Assembly: GCA_019351895.1 (NCBI GenBank) | Contig: JABBOH010000013.1 | Span: forward strand, 20,258-84,257 | Length of the DNA stretch: 64,000 bases | Origin: Pseudomonadota bacterium | Lineage (GTDB): Bacteria > Pseudomonadota > Alphaproteobacteria > Acetobacterales > Acetobacteraceae | Direction of reading: 5' to 3' | Shown here: piece by piece, positions 43,985-54,534 of the stretch | How the letters are laid out: each line of letters begins with the position of its first letter | Position numbering within the stretch: the first letter of the stretch is position 1 | Translations under genes and position numbers: made by a program | Notes under the pieces: generated by a model | Seen by the model: the letters and a program-made list of their open reading frames with translations, nothing else | Databases searched by the model: none | Told to the model about the DNA's origin: nothing

Positions 43985-44439
43985 GGGATCAGCTCACTAT
44001 TTGCTTAGACAACGGGCTATGGCATCCGGGGTCGCTGTGCAGCAAGCTGTCGCTGCAAAGGCAGCGTCCGTGCCTCTCCCGGCCCGGCGGTTCTTATCCC
44101 ACCGCGCCCGAAAGCGGACTGGCTGCCTCCCACCTTGACGCCGCTTCCGACCTGCCGGCGCGCGGCGGCAATCAACGTCTTGATCTCGCGGGCAGCGTCG
44201 GCGGATCGCTGTGCCCGCGCCCTCACCTCGGTCGCGACCACGGCGAAGCCGACAGCGACGACCGTGATGAATGCGCCGATGATCCCGAGAAAGGTGAATT
44301 GGCGGGTTGGCTTCGAGGTGGCCGCGTAGCACCCACTTTCTTACGGAACGGTTAGCAGCAACCGGACAAAACTGATGTGGCTGGCTGCCAAGTCCTGAAC
44401 AGCCGGCCAATAAAGCAGAAAGGCAGCCCGGCTGTTGCC
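43985..44439. other. Spacer holding the chemoreceptor remnant
   Basis: Besides the chemoreceptor remnant (separate entry) this 455-bp spacer contains no other gene. The part from 44340 to 44439 is downstream of sdaA and looks non-coding. Confidence 0.5.
44017..44338 (-). pseudogene. Remnant of a methyl-accepting chemotaxis protein gene
   Basis: A minus-strand frame of about 105 codons contains GFAVVATEVRARAQRSADAAREIKTLIA, the hairpin tip of the MCP signalling domain, and SGVKVGG, its usual continuation. The segment that normally precedes it (DEIAFQTNLLALNAGVEAARAG) is missing, replaced by a short hydrophobic stretch (FTFLGIIGAFITVVAV). No start of a full receptor is present on the left or right, and the C-terminal end is Arg/Gly/Pro-rich and unlike MCPs. 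The piece therefore seems a deleted, truncated receptor gene. The remaining codon pattern still keeps the motif, suggesting recent decay. Confidence 0.65.
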
Positions 44440-45795
<1,356 letters not shown>

Positions 45796-45824
45796 GACGG
45801 TTGTTCAGGCGCCATGATCGCTAA

Positions 45825-46385
45825 TCAATTCCCGAACTCCCGCATGTGCTCGCGCAGGAAATCCCGGACATAGGGCGCGAAGCTGCGCCAGACCTCGATG
45901 TGGAAACTGTCGGGCCCGGTGCGCCACAGCACGATCTCGGCCTTCGCCAGCACGGTCCGCGTGCACATGCCGACGGGAAAAGCCGAGAGGTCGAGGTCGA
46001 GCGGATTGCCGCCCGAGAGCACCGTCGCCGCGCGTGGTCCGGACAGACGGAACGCGACCTGCCTGTGCGACACGTCGACGAGGCTGAACGGCAGCGCGCC
46101 AGCGCGTGAGGTCGCCTCATCGGCGATGGCCGCCTCGTCGGATTGCGGCGCCAGCAGCAGCCATTCGTCCGGGCCGAGCCAGAGCGCCGCACGATCGGCG
46201 GCGACGCGCGCGCGGCAGGCCTCGCGCGGCAGCGAGATGCCGAACGCCTCCGTCACCGCCTGCGCCGCGCCTTCCGGCCCGCGGAAGATGAAGCGGGCGA
46301 AGGGCGGCAGCGCCTCCAGGCTCACGCCGTCCGCGCCGATCGTCTCGGCCTCCGTCAACTCGGCGGTCTCGACCAAATCAGACAT
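45825..46385 (-). CDS. soxG: Sarcosine oxidase gamma subunit
   Basis: 186 residues, the small subunit of heterotetrameric sarcosine oxidase. Seen are the folate-domain-like motif RFIFRGPEGAAQAVTEAFGISLP, the pair LWLGPDEWLLLA and VDVSHRQVAFRLSGP, and a C-terminal segment VWRSFAPYVRDFLREHM. It is part of the tetrahydrofolate-linked oxidase that converts sarcosine to glycine and 5,10-methylene-THF plus H2O2. The start ATG 46385 follows GGAAGGA and overlaps the soxA stop by eight bases. A longer frame reaching 46574 is a shadow of soxA. Confidence 0.9.
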   Translation of the reverse strand: MSDLVETAELTEAETIGADGVSLEALPPFARFIFRGPEGAAQAVTEAFGISLPREACRARVAADRAALWLGPDEWLLLAPQSDEAAIADEATSRAGALPFSLVDVSHRQVAFRLSGPRAATVLSGGNPLDLDLSAFPVGMCTRTVLAKAEIVLWRTGPDSFHIEVWRSFAPYVRDFLREHMREFGN

Positions 46386-49300
46386 CGAGGCGCGTTCCTT
46401 CCGGGTCATAGAAGACGGGCGGCACGACCTTGACCGCGATCGGCGCGATCGACCCCGCGAGGCCGCGCGGCATCGGCACATAGAGCGTCTCGCCGTGGCG
46501 TGACCGCCCGCCCGCCAGCATCGCGAGCGCGATCGGATGGCCGAGCACGGCGCTGTAATAGGACGAGGTGACATGGCCGAGCACGCTCATCGGCACGTTC
46601 ATCCGGGCATCGCCCACAAGCTGCGCGCCTTCCTCCAGCACCGTTTGGCCGTCCGCGCTCACCAGCCCGGCGAGCTGCTTGCGGCCGGGGTCCATCATGC
46701 CCGAGCGGGTGAGGGACCGCTTGCCGACGAAATCGGGCTTCGCCTTGCCGATGGCCCAGCCAAGCCCCACGTCGTCCGGCGTCGCCGTGCCGTCGGTCTC
46801 CTGGCCGACGATGATGAAGCCCTTCTCGGCGCGGAGCACATGCATCGTCTCGGTGCCGTAGGGCGTGATGCCGTAAGGCTGGCCGGATTCGTGGATCGCC
46901 TCCCACACCTGCCGGCCATAGCCCGCGGGCACGTTCACCTCGAACCCGAGTTCGCCCGTGAAGCTCACCCGGAACAGCCGCGTCGGCACGCCGCAGATGC
47001 GGCCTTCGGCCAGCGCCATATGCGGCAGCGCCCCCGCCGAAAGGTCGATCCCGTCCACCAGCGGTGCCAGTACGTCGCGGGCGCGCGGCCCCTGCACGGC
47101 GATCACCGCCCACTGCTCGGTGACGGAGGTGAGCCACACCTGCAGATCCGCCCATTCGGTCTGGAGGTAGTCCTCCATCATGTTGAGGACGGACGCCGCG
47201 CCGCCGGTCGTGGTCGTGACGTGGAAGCGGTCGGGCGCGATCCGCCCCACCACGCCGTCATCGAGCACGAAACCATCCTCGCGCAGCATGACGCCGTAGC
47301 GGCAGCGCCCGACCCCGAGCTTGGCCCAGGGGTTGATGTACATGCGGTTCATGAACTCGGCCGCATCGGGTCCCACGACCTCGATCTTGCCGAGCGTCGT
47401 CGCGTCGAAGATGCCGACGCCCTGGCGCACCGCGAGGCACTCGCGGGCGACGGCGGCATCCATATCCTCGGCCGCCCCATTCCTGTGCCGCTGGGGGAAG
47501 TAGCGCGCGCGCTTCCAAAGTCCGACATCCTCGAAGACCGCGCCATGCGCCGCCGCCCAGGGGTGGATCGGCGTGCGGCGCGCGGGGTCGAACAACTCGC
47601 CGCGCGCGGCACCCGCGAAGATGCCGAAGGTCGTCGGCGTGAAGGGCGGGCGGAAGGTGGTGAAGCCGACCTCGGGGATCGTCTTGCCCTGCGCCTGGGA
47701 GAGCACGCCGAGCATCGGCATGTTGCTGGTCTTGCCCTGGTCGGTCGCCATGCCGGTGGTGGTGTAGCGCTTGGCATGCTCGACCGAGCGGAAGCCCTCG
47801 CGCACCGCGAGCTTGAGGTCCTTCGCCGTGCTGTCGTTTTGAAAATCGACGAAGGCGCGCACGCGGGACGGGTCGCGCCCCCGGCTTGCTGTCGGATGCG
47901 GTAGAGCGCCCAGCACGCTTGACGTATCGGCGGGGGGAGAGACCGTCACGAAGACGCGGGGCGATGCGCCGCTGACGCCCGCGGCGGCGGCGGCCTCCAC
48001 CCCGGCACGCTGGCCGCCCGATAGCGCCTCCTCCAGCCCGTATTCGCCATCGGCCCCGCCGGCGGCGCGGATCGGTTGTGCGGCGATGCCCGGCACATAG
48101 GCCTGCAACGCCTCGTCGAACCGCAGCTTGCCGAGCGACTGCGAGAACAGATGCACGGAGGGCGTCCAGCCGCCCGCCATCAGCAGCAGGTCGCAGCCGA
48201 CATCGCGGGTCGCGCCCACCTCGCCGCCGTCCTCGACGCTTGCGAGCGACACGCCGTCGACACGGAGAGAGCCTGAGGTGCCGGTGACGGTCATGCCGGT
48301 TTGCACCGGCAGCCCCGCCTTGCGCGCGGCGTCGAGCCACGCCCCCGAGGGTGCGCGCCGCAAGTCGGCGATGGCCGCGATCTCCACGCCTTCCTCGGCG
48401 AGGGCGAGGGCTGCGCGATAGCCGCTGTCATTGGCGGCGGCGACCACCGCGCGGCGGCCCGGCAGCACGCCGTAGCGGGCGACATAGGTATGGGCCGCAT
48501 CCGCCAGCATGATCCCTGGCCGGTCGTTCTCGGGGAAGGTCAGCGGACGTTCGAGCGCGCCGGCCGCCAGTACGACCTCACGGGCGCGTACCTGCCACAG
48601 CCGCTCGCGCGGCACCTCGGTGCTTGGGGCGGCGAGGTGGTCGGTCGCGCGCTCGACGAGGCCGAGATGGTTGTGCGGGTAGTAGCCGAAGGCGGTCGTG
48701 CGCGGCAGCAGCGTGACGCGCTCGTGCCCGGCGAGTTCGGCGAGCGCCTCGGCAACCCATGCCGATGCGGGCCGGCCCGCGATTGTGGATTGGCGGTCGG
48801 CGAGGAGCGAGCCGCCCATCTCCGCCTGCTCGTCGCAGAGGATCACGCGCGCGCCGGCATCGGCGGCGGCAAGCGCGGCGGCGAGGCCCGCCGGACCCGC
48901 GCCGATCACCAGCACGTCGCAATGGGCGTGCCGCTGGAGGTAGCGGTCGGGATCGGGCGCTGTCGGCACGCGCCCGAGGCCGGCGGCCGAGCGGATCAGC
49001 GGCTCATAGACGCGGTCCCAAAATCCGCGCGGCCACATGAAGGTCTTGTAGTAGAAGCCCGCCGGCAGCAGCGACGAGATGCGGTCGTTGATCGCGCCGA
49101 CATCGAAGGCGAGGCTCGGGAAGCGGTTCTGGCTGATGGCGGCGAGGCCGTCGTAAAGCTCGACCTGCGTCGCGCGCAGGTTGGGCGTGGTTCTCGCGGC
49201 ATCGCGGCTGACGGTGACGAGCGCGTTGGGCTCGTCCGAGCCCGCCGTCATGATGCCGCGCGGGCGGTGATACTTGAAGGATCGTCCGACGAGATGCACG

Positions 49301-49485
49301 CCATTGGCGAGGAGCGCCGAGGCGAGCGTGTCGCCCTGCACCCCGGCATAGGTTTTCCCGTCGAAACGGAAGGCGAGGGGCCGCGCGCGGTCGATGCGGC
49401 CCCCGGCGGTCGTGCGGAACGGCTCGCGCGCGGGGCCAGCGGCGGCAGGCGTCGTCCCGAAGGTCGTGGTCAGGGAATCCGGCAT
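46378..49485 (-). CDS. soxA: Sarcosine oxidase alpha subunit
   Basis: 1035 residues. An N-terminal NAD-binding domain has CDVLVIGAGPAGLAAALAAADAG, a 2Fe-2S-ferredoxin-like opening (FDGKTYAGVQGDTLASALLANG), and a C-terminal aminomethyltransferase (THF-binding) domain with RWHVTT-like FHVTTTTGG and LGWAIGKAKPDFVGKR. In the complex it binds NAD and folate and transfers the formaldehyde unit. The start ATG 49485 shares its A with the stop of soxD (TGATG). The longer frame to 49851 is a read-through shadow and is rejected. Confidence 0.94.
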   Translation of the reverse strand: MPDSLTTTFGTTPAAAGPAREPFRTTAGGRIDRARPLAFRFDGKTYAGVQGDTLASALLANGVHLVGRSFKYHRPRGIMTAGSDEPNALVTVSRDAARTTPNLRATQVELYDGLAAISQNRFPSLAFDVGAINDRISSLLPAGFYYKTFMWPRGFWDRVYEPLIRSAAGLGRVPTAPDPDRYLQRHAHCDVLVIGAGPAGLAAALAAADAGARVILCDEQAEMGGSLLADRQSTIAGRPASAWVAEALAELAGHERVTLLPRTTAFGYYPHNHLGLVERATDHLAAPSTEVPRERLWQVRAREVVLAAGALERPLTFPENDRPGIMLADAAHTYVARYGVLPGRRAVVAAANDSGYRAALALAEEGVEIAAIADLRRAPSGAWLDAARKAGLPVQTGMTVTGTSGSLRVDGVSLASVEDGGEVGATRDVGCDLLLMAGGWTPSVHLFSQSLGKLRFDEALQAYVPGIAAQPIRAAGGADGEYGLEEALSGGQRAGVEAAAAAGVSGASPRVFVTVSPPADTSSVLGALPHPTASRGRDPSRVRAFVDFQNDSTAKDLKLAVREGFRSVEHAKRYTTTGMATDQGKTSNMPMLGVLSQAQGKTIPEVGFTTFRPPFTPTTFGIFAGAARGELFDPARRTPIHPWAAAHGAVFEDVGLWKRARYFPQRHRNGAAEDMDAAVARECLAVRQGVGIFDATTLGKIEVVGPDAAEFMNRMYINPWAKLGVGRCRYGVMLREDGFVLDDGVVGRIAPDRFHVTTTTGGAASVLNMMEDYLQTEWADLQVWLTSVTEQWAVIAVQGPRARDVLAPLVDGIDLSAGALPHMALAEGRICGVPTRLFRVSFTGELGFEVNVPAGYGRQVWEAIHESGQPYGITPYGTETMHVLRAEKGFIIVGQETDGTATPDDVGLGWAIGKAKPDFVGKRSLTRSGMMDPGRKQLAGLVSADGQTVLEEGAQLVGDARMNVPMSVLGHVTSSYYSAVLGHPIALAMLAGGRSRHGETLYVPMPRGLAGSIAPIAVKVVPPVFYDPEGTRLDV

Positions 49486-49763
49486 CACACAGCCTCGGGT
49501 CGGGGTTCGCCGGTCTTGTAGGTCGTCAGGATCCGGTCCGTCGTCGTGTCGCGCAGCATGTTGAAGAATCGCGCGCAGCCGTGGATGTGCCGCCAGCGCT
49601 CGGCGTGAACGCCCCGCACATTGTCGCGCAGGTAGAGGAACTCGGCCCATTCGCCGTCGCTCAGCGCCGCCGGGTTCTCCGGCCGCGCGATATGGGCCTG
49701 ACCGCCATAGCGGAATTCGAGTTCCGGCCGCGGGCCGCAGAAGGGGCAGGGGATCAGCAGCAT
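49485..49763 (-). CDS. soxD: Sarcosine oxidase delta subunit
   Basis: 92 residues with the zinc site Cys6, Cys9 (CPFCG) and His59, Cys63 (RWRHIHGCARFFNMLRDT). The pattern WAEFLYLRDNVRG and the C-terminal TTYKTGEP match SoxD. The start ATG 49763 begins the family sequence (MLLIPCPFCG); a longer frame from 49943 is rejected. It lies 11 bp after soxB and shares one base with soxA. Confidence 0.95.
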   Translation of the reverse strand: MLLIPCPFCGPRPELEFRYGGQAHIARPENPAALSDGEWAEFLYLRDNVRGVHAERWRHIHGCARFFNMLRDTTTDRILTTYKTGEPRPEAV

Positions 49764-49774
49764 GGCTCGGCCTC

Positions 49775-51028
49775 CTAATGCGCGACGGCGGCGGCGGCGG
49801 CTTCGTCGATGAAGCGCCCCGTGGTGAACCGTTCGAGGCTGAAGGGCGCATTGATCGGATGCGGCTCGTCCTTCGCGATGGTATGCGCGAAGAGATGCGC
49901 CGAGCCCGGCGTCGCCTTGAAGCCGCCGGTGCCCCAGCCGCAATTCACATACAGCCCCGGCACGGGCGTCTTGGCGATAATGGGCGAGCGGTCGGGCGTC
50001 GTGTCGACGATGCCGCCCCAGTTCCGCAGCATCCTGAGGCGGCGGTACATCGGCACCAGTTCGCAGATGGCGTCCAGCGTATGGCTCGTCATGTGCAGCG
50101 CGCCGCGCTGGGTGTAGCTGGTATAGGCGTCGGTGCCCGCGCCGATCACCATCTCGCCCTTGTCGGACTGGCTGATATAGGCGTGGATGGTGTTGGACAT
50201 GACGACGCAGGGGAAGTCGGGCTTCACCGGCTCGGACACCAGGGCCTGAAGCGGGAAGCTTTCGAGCGGCATGCGCAGGCCCGCCATGGCCATCACCACG
50301 CTCGTATTGCCGGCGGCGGAGACGCCCACCTTGCGGGTGCGGATGAAGCCGCGCTCCGTCTCGACGCCTTCGACCGCGCCCGAGGCGTCCCGCCGGATGC
50401 CGGTGACGGCGCAGTTCTGGATGATGTCGACGCCCAAGGAGTCGGCCGCGCGGGCATAGCCCCAGACGACGGCGTCATGCCGCGCGGTGCCGCCGCGCCG
50501 CTGCAGCGCCCCGCCCATCACGGGATAGCGGATATTGGCGGAAATGTTCAGCGGCGGGCAGAACGCCTTGCACTCGGCCGCGCTCAGCCACTCATTGTCG
50601 ACGCCCGCCGCCCGGTTCGCGTGGACGTGCCGCTTGAAGACCTGCACGTCATGCACCGTATGCGCCAGCATCAGCACGCCGCGCTGCGAGAACATGGTGT
50701 TGTAGTTGAGTTCCTCGGACAGCGTCTCCCACAGCTTGACGGCGTGGTTATAGAGCGCCGCGCTCTCGGGGAAGAGATAGTTGGAGCGGATGATGGTGGT
50801 GTTGCGGCCGGTATTGCCGCCGCCGAGCCAGCCCTTTTCCAGCACCGCGATGTTGCGCATGCCGTGTTGCTTCGCGAGGTAGTAGGCGGCGCCCATGCCG
50901 TGGCCGCCGCCGCCCACGATCACCGCGTCGTAGGCGGGCTTTGGCTCGGGCTCGCGCCAGAAGGGTTTCCAGCCTTGGTGGCCTCCCATCGCATGGCGGA
51001 GCAGAGAGAGGCCGGAGAAGCGTTCCAT
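49775..51028 (-). CDS. soxB: Sarcosine oxidase beta subunit
   Basis: 417 residues: an FAD-dependent oxidoreductase ([23 protein letters not shown]) with family marks [19 protein letters not shown] and [15 protein letters not shown], and the C-terminal cysteine/glycine motif of SoxB (VNCGWGTGG). It carries the covalent FMN/FAD sites and oxidises sarcosine. It is the first gene of soxBDAG and is followed by sdaA, giving a five-gene minus-strand unit. The start ATG 51028 gives [14 protein letters not shown], as in homologues. Confidence 0.95.
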   Translation of the reverse strand: MERFSGLSLLRHAMGGHQGWKPFWREPEPKPAYDAVIVGGGGHGMGAAYYLAKQHGMRNIAVLEKGWLGGGNTGRNTTIIRSNYLFPESAALYNHAVKLWETLSEELNYNTMFSQRGVLMLAHTVHDVQVFKRHVHANRAAGVDNEWLSAAECKAFCPPLNISANIRYPVMGGALQRRGGTARHDAVVWGYARAADSLGVDIIQNCAVTGIRRDASGAVEGVETERGFIRTRKVGVSAAGNTSVVMAMAGLRMPLESFPLQALVSEPVKPDFPCVVMSNTIHAYISQSDKGEMVIGAGTDAYTSYTQRGALHMTSHTLDAICELVPMYRRLRMLRNWGGIVDTTPDRSPIIAKTPVPGLYVNCGWGTGGFKATPGSAHLFAHTIAKDEPHPINAPFSLERFTTGRFIDEAAAAAVAH

Positions 51029-51160
51029 GGACCATCCATGCTGTATGAGATTGGCCGGAATTGGTGCGCTTTGGCGCCTTTGGAGGCCAGAACGCAGGGG
51101 GCGCCAGATTTGAACGGAGCCGACGCTTCCGCGCCGGACGGCAGCAGCGAAGCCATTCTA

Positions 51161-51889
51161 TCAGCGGGTGAGCGGCTCGGCGAGGCCGAGGGCGCCGCCG
51201 GGGCCCATCAGCCCGACCTCCAGCCCGACCACGGCCCAGCGGCCATCTGCCAGCTGGGTGAACAGCGCCGCGCCGCTGATGCCGGGCTCGCCGTGGCAAC
51301 CGTGGATGAGCAGGCGGTGGCCGCCGCGGTCCTGGGTGATGCCCTGCAGGCGGCAGCGGTCCGCCTGCAGGACCTCGTCATGATCCCGGTTGTAGCCGCC
51401 GAGCATAAGCGGCGTGCCGATGGCCGGGATCGCGGGCGCGAAGCTCACATCGTCGGCGGCCGAGCCCACGGGATGGTCCAGCCTCAGGAAGGCACGGTCG
51501 ATGCCGAGGGTCTCCGCTTCGTGGAGCGGGTCGTAGCCGGGGGCGACCACGAAGGAGACGGCGCGGGCCTCGCCGGCATAGGCGCCCTTGCCGTAGCGCC
51601 AGAGGAAATGGACGGACTTCGGCTGGACGTAATGGCCGGTGACGCGGCGGAACAGGCAATGCGCGGCGGTCAGCACGATGCGGGGGGTCACGAGGAAGCC
51701 CGTGCAGCGGGTGCCGAGTTCCGTCTGCACGCGCCCGACCGCCGTCCAGGGCGGGACGGACATGTCCACGGTGACGGGTGCCGAACTGGCGCCCGAGCCC
51801 GCGACTGCCCGCAGCGGAGGGGTCAGCATCAGCATCGCCAGCAGGGCGGCGGCGAGCGTGGACGGGATTTGTCGGCGGATCGACTTCAT
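51161..51889 (-). CDS. Exported trypsin-like serine protease (S1 family)
   Basis: 242 residues with a signal peptide (MKSIRRQIPSTLAAALLAMLMLTPP). The chymotrypsin triad is complete: His77 (VLTAAHC), Asp131 (GIDRAFLRL), Ser205 (GEPGISGAAL). Ser205 sits in a variant of the GDSGG motif where GDS is PGIS, typical of bacterial S1 proteases such as the glutamyl-endopeptidase and HtrA-like groups. Two cysteines (GTRCTGF, ADRCRLQ) and HGCHGE suggest disulfides. The start ATG 51889 begins the signal; the frame to 51964 is rejected. Confidence 0.85.
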   Translation of the reverse strand: MKSIRRQIPSTLAAALLAMLMLTPPLRAVAGSGASSAPVTVDMSVPPWTAVGRVQTELGTRCTGFLVTPRIVLTAAHCLFRRVTGHYVQPKSVHFLWRYGKGAYAGEARAVSFVVAPGYDPLHEAETLGIDRAFLRLDHPVGSAADDVSFAPAIPAIGTPLMLGGYNRDHDEVLQADRCRLQGITQDRGGHRLLIHGCHGEPGISGAALFTQLADGRWAVVGLEVGLMGPGGALGLAEPLTR

Positions 51890-52008
51890 TGAAAAATCTA
51901 CTTTGGCCCCGAGATTCCCCCCAATCCGATTGACGGAGGCGTGGCATGATGACGGCAGCGCCATCCTGACCCGCCCCGCGACCGTCCGGCAACCTCGCGG
52001 AGACCATA

Positions 52009-52593
52009 ATGAGCACCGACCAACCGCCCTTCGGCATCACCATCTGCGGCATCGAAGAACTCGAAGGCCATTGCGCCACCGGCGCCAGCCACGTGCTCTC
52101 CATCCTCGACCCCGACTATCCGGTGCCGGAGGCCTTCGGCCAGTACGGCGAGCATGAACGGCTGGAACTCCGGTTCGACGACATCATCGACCCGGTTCCC
52201 GGCCTGATCGCGCCGAGCGCCGAACAGGTCGCGAGCATCCTCGCCTTCGGCAGCCGCCTCGAGCCGGGCGCCAATCTCATCGTGCATTGCCACGCCGGAA
52301 TTTCGCGCTCGACCGCCTCCATGACGCTGATCCTCGCCCAGGCCATGCCCGAGCAGCCGGCCGAAGCCATCCTGGGCACTGTCCTCGACATCCGCGAGAA
52401 GGCCTGGCCCAACCTCCGCATCATCGAGATGGGCGACCGCATGCTTGGCTGGGACGGGCGGCTGGTCGATGCGGCCTGCGGGCTCTACCGGCTGCAGATC
52501 GAACGCCGGCCCCATATCGCGGCGATGATGGAGGATGGCGGGCGCGGGCGTGAACTGGCACTCGCTCGCCGCCACGCGCCGCTCAAGGTCTGA
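52009..52593 (+). CDS. Dual-specificity/tyrosine phosphatase-like protein
   Basis: 194 residues. The phosphatase P-loop C-x5-R is at 94-100 (HCHAGISRST) with the preceding His and the following Ser/Thr. The general-acid Asp is likely in LRFDDIIDP (about residues 57-58). The sequence resembles bacterial cysteine-dependent phosphatases of the DSP/PTP-like type, whose targets range from phosphotyrosine proteins to inositol phosphates; none can be chosen. The start ATG 52009 follows an AT-rich gap. Nearby genes do not point to a function. Confidence 0.85.
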   Translation: MSTDQPPFGITICGIEELEGHCATGASHVLSILDPDYPVPEAFGQYGEHERLELRFDDIIDPVPGLIAPSAEQVASILAFGSRLEPGANLIVHCHAGISRSTASMTLILAQAMPEQPAEAILGTVLDIREKAWPNLRIIEMGDRMLGWDGRLVDAACGLYRLQIERRPHIAAMMEDGGRGRELALARRHAPLKV

Positions 52594-52599
52594 GGCGGC

Positions 52600-53751
52600 T
52601 CACCACTCGGCGAAGCTCCCGTCCGGCGCGCGGAAGATCGGGTTGCGCCAGGGCTTGTTGTCGCGCGCCAGATCGCGGATCAGCGTCTCGTCCAGATCGA
52701 TGCCGAGGCCCGGCCCTTCCGGCACGCGGACGTGGCCATCCTCCAGCGCGAAGACCGACTTGTCGCGGAGATAGGTCATCAGGTCGTGGCCGTCGGTGTT
52801 GTAGTGGATGCCGAGCGACATCTCCTCGATCACGAAGTTTGGCGTCGACACCGCAACCTGAAGGCACGCGGCGAAGGCGATGGGTCCGAGTGGGCAATGC
52901 GGCGCGAGCCCCACGTCATAGGCCTCGGCCATTGCCGCGATGCGCCTGACCTCCGAGATGCCGCCGGCATGGGACAGGTCGGGCTGGATGATGTCGACGA
53001 TGCCGCGCTCGAGGAACGGCTTGAAGTCCCAGCGCGTGAACAGCCGCTCCCCGAGGGCGATCGGTATGTTCGTCATCCGCGACAGCTGCTCCAGCGCCTC
53101 GATGTTCTCCGACAGCAACGGTTCCTCGATGAACAGCGGCTCGATCTCCTGCAGCCGCTCGGCGAGCCGACGCGCCATGGGCTTATGCACGCGCCCGTGG
53201 AAGTCGAGGCCGATGTCGAGCCCCACGGCCTTGACCGCCGCCGCACGCTCCACCACCGCGTCGAAGTCGCGCGGGGAGGCGAGCCATTTCAGCTCCGCCG
53301 TCGCATTCATCTTGAGCGCCCGGAAGCCCTGGGCCTTGCGGGCCCGGGCGCCCTCGGCGACCTCATCGGGCCTGTCGCCGCCGATCCAGGCGTAGCACTC
53401 GACGCGGTCGCGCACCCGGCCGCCCAGTAACTGCCATACCGGCACGCCGAGCGCTCGGCCCTTGAGATCCCATAGCGCCTGATCGAGCCCCGAAAGCGCG
53501 CTCATCAGCACTGGCCCGCCGCGATAGAAGCCGCCGCGATAGGCGATCTGCCACATATCCTCGATCGCCGCCCCGTCGCGGCCGATGAACCGGTCACGGA
53601 GCGAGGCGAAGGCGCCTTCGACCGCCTCCGCATGGCCTTCGAGGCTCGCCTCGCCCCAGCCGACCGCGCCGTCGCCCGTCTCGATGCGGACGAATAGCCA
53701 ACGCGGCGGGACGGCGAAGGTCTCGATCTTGGCAATGGTCAGGGGGCGCAT
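52600..53751 (-). CDS. dgoD: DgoD-like mandelate racemase/muconate lactonizing superfamily dehydratase
   Basis: 383 residues of the enolase superfamily, closest in motif to D-galactonate dehydratase. Start TIAKIETFAVPPRWLFVRIET, MYRGGF-like IAYRGGFYRGGPVLMSALSG, SWIGGDRPDEV, RKAQGFRALKMN, LDFHGRVHKP (metal Asp and the His acid/base), FIEEPLL and GERLFTRWDF (metal Glu residues), and HCPLGPIAFAA (His). This suggests dehydration of D-galactonate or a related acid sugar. It is the last gene of an ABC transporter operon, so the imported ligand may be its substrate. The start may be ATG 53751 or 53757. Confidence 0.87.
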   Translation of the reverse strand: MRPLTIAKIETFAVPPRWLFVRIETGDGAVGWGEASLEGHAEAVEGAFASLRDRFIGRDGAAIEDMWQIAYRGGFYRGGPVLMSALSGLDQALWDLKGRALGVPVWQLLGGRVRDRVECYAWIGGDRPDEVAEGARARKAQGFRALKMNATAELKWLASPRDFDAVVERAAAVKAVGLDIGLDFHGRVHKPMARRLAERLQEIEPLFIEEPLLSENIEALEQLSRMTNIPIALGERLFTRWDFKPFLERGIVDIIQPDLSHAGGISEVRRIAAMAEAYDVGLAPHCPLGPIAFAACLQVAVSTPNFVIEEMSLGIHYNTDGHDLMTYLRDKSVFALEDGHVRVPEGPGLGIDLDETLIRDLARDNKPWRNPIFRAPDGSFAEW

Positions 53752-53785
53752 CGGCATCGTCTCCGTCGTCGCGAGCCCAACGCCC

Positions 53786-54514
53786 TCAGGGGGCGAGGGC
53801 GGCGAGCATTCCGGTATAGGGCTTGGACGCCGGGCGAGCATAGCCGCCGACCTTGGAGGTGCGCAGCCCAAGCCCGACCACGGCCTCGGCGAGCTTCACC
53901 GCCGCCGCGACGCCGTCGATCACGGGAAGCCCCATCTCCTCCGTCAGATCGCGCGCGAGGTCGGCCATGCCCGCGCAGCCGAGCAGGATGCATTCCGCGC
54001 GGTCCTCGGCGATGGCCGCGCGGATTTGGTTCCGCACTTTGGTGACCGCGCCGCTCAGCGGGTCTTCCAGCGCCAGCACCGGCACGCCGGCGGCGCGCGC
54101 ACGCCCGCGATCCGCCATGCCGTAGCGGTGGATGAGGCCGTCCATCGCGGGAAGCGATACAGGTTGCGTCGTCACGATCGTGAAGCGGTGTCCGAGCAGG
54201 GACGCCATCCGAATCGCGGCCTCGCAGATGCCGATGACCGGCACCGAGGCGATGGACCGTGCCGCGTCGATCCCGGGATCGTCGAAGCAGGCGACAACGA
54301 TAGCCGCCGCCCCACGGCGCTCGCCCGCCGCGACCTCGGCCAGCAGCCCGGGGAGACACAGCGCCTCGTCGTAGAAGCCTTCGATGCTGACCGGCCCCAT
54401 CGACGGGTTCACCGCCTCGATCTGCGTGCCGGGCGATGCGACGGATCGCGCCGCGGCGGCGATCTTGGCGGTCATGGAAGCGGTGGTGTTGGGATTTACG
54501 ACAAGGAGCTTCAT
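53786..54514 (-). CDS. Asp/Glu/hydantoin racemase-family protein
   Basis: 242 residues. Cofactor-independent racemase fold with two catalytic cysteines: Cys76 (VVACFDDPG) and Cys180 (LLGCAGM). LLVVNPNTTASMT at the N-terminus and MGPVSIEGFYDEALCLPGLL are family marks. Members racemise aspartate, glutamate or hydantoins, and some are arylmalonate decarboxylase-like. It lies between the importer permease (20-bp gap) and DgoD-like gene (34-bp gap), so it probably acts on something brought in by the importer. Confidence 0.9.
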   Translation of the reverse strand: MKLLVVNPNTTASMTAKIAAAARSVASPGTQIEAVNPSMGPVSIEGFYDEALCLPGLLAEVAAGERRGAAAIVVACFDDPGIDAARSIASVPVIGICEAAIRMASLLGHRFTIVTTQPVSLPAMDGLIHRYGMADRGRARAAGVPVLALEDPLSGAVTKVRNQIRAAIAEDRAECILLGCAGMADLARDLTEEMGLPVIDGVAAAVKLAEAVVGLGLRTSKVGGYARPASKPYTGMLAALAP

Positions 54515-54534
54515 GGGAATGGACGTAGTGCCGG

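Noticed and set aside
49763..49943. Upstream extension of soxD, and extension of soxA to 49851
   Set aside because: They run through the neighbouring coding sequences in another phase; ATG 49763 and ATG 49485 begin the family sequences.
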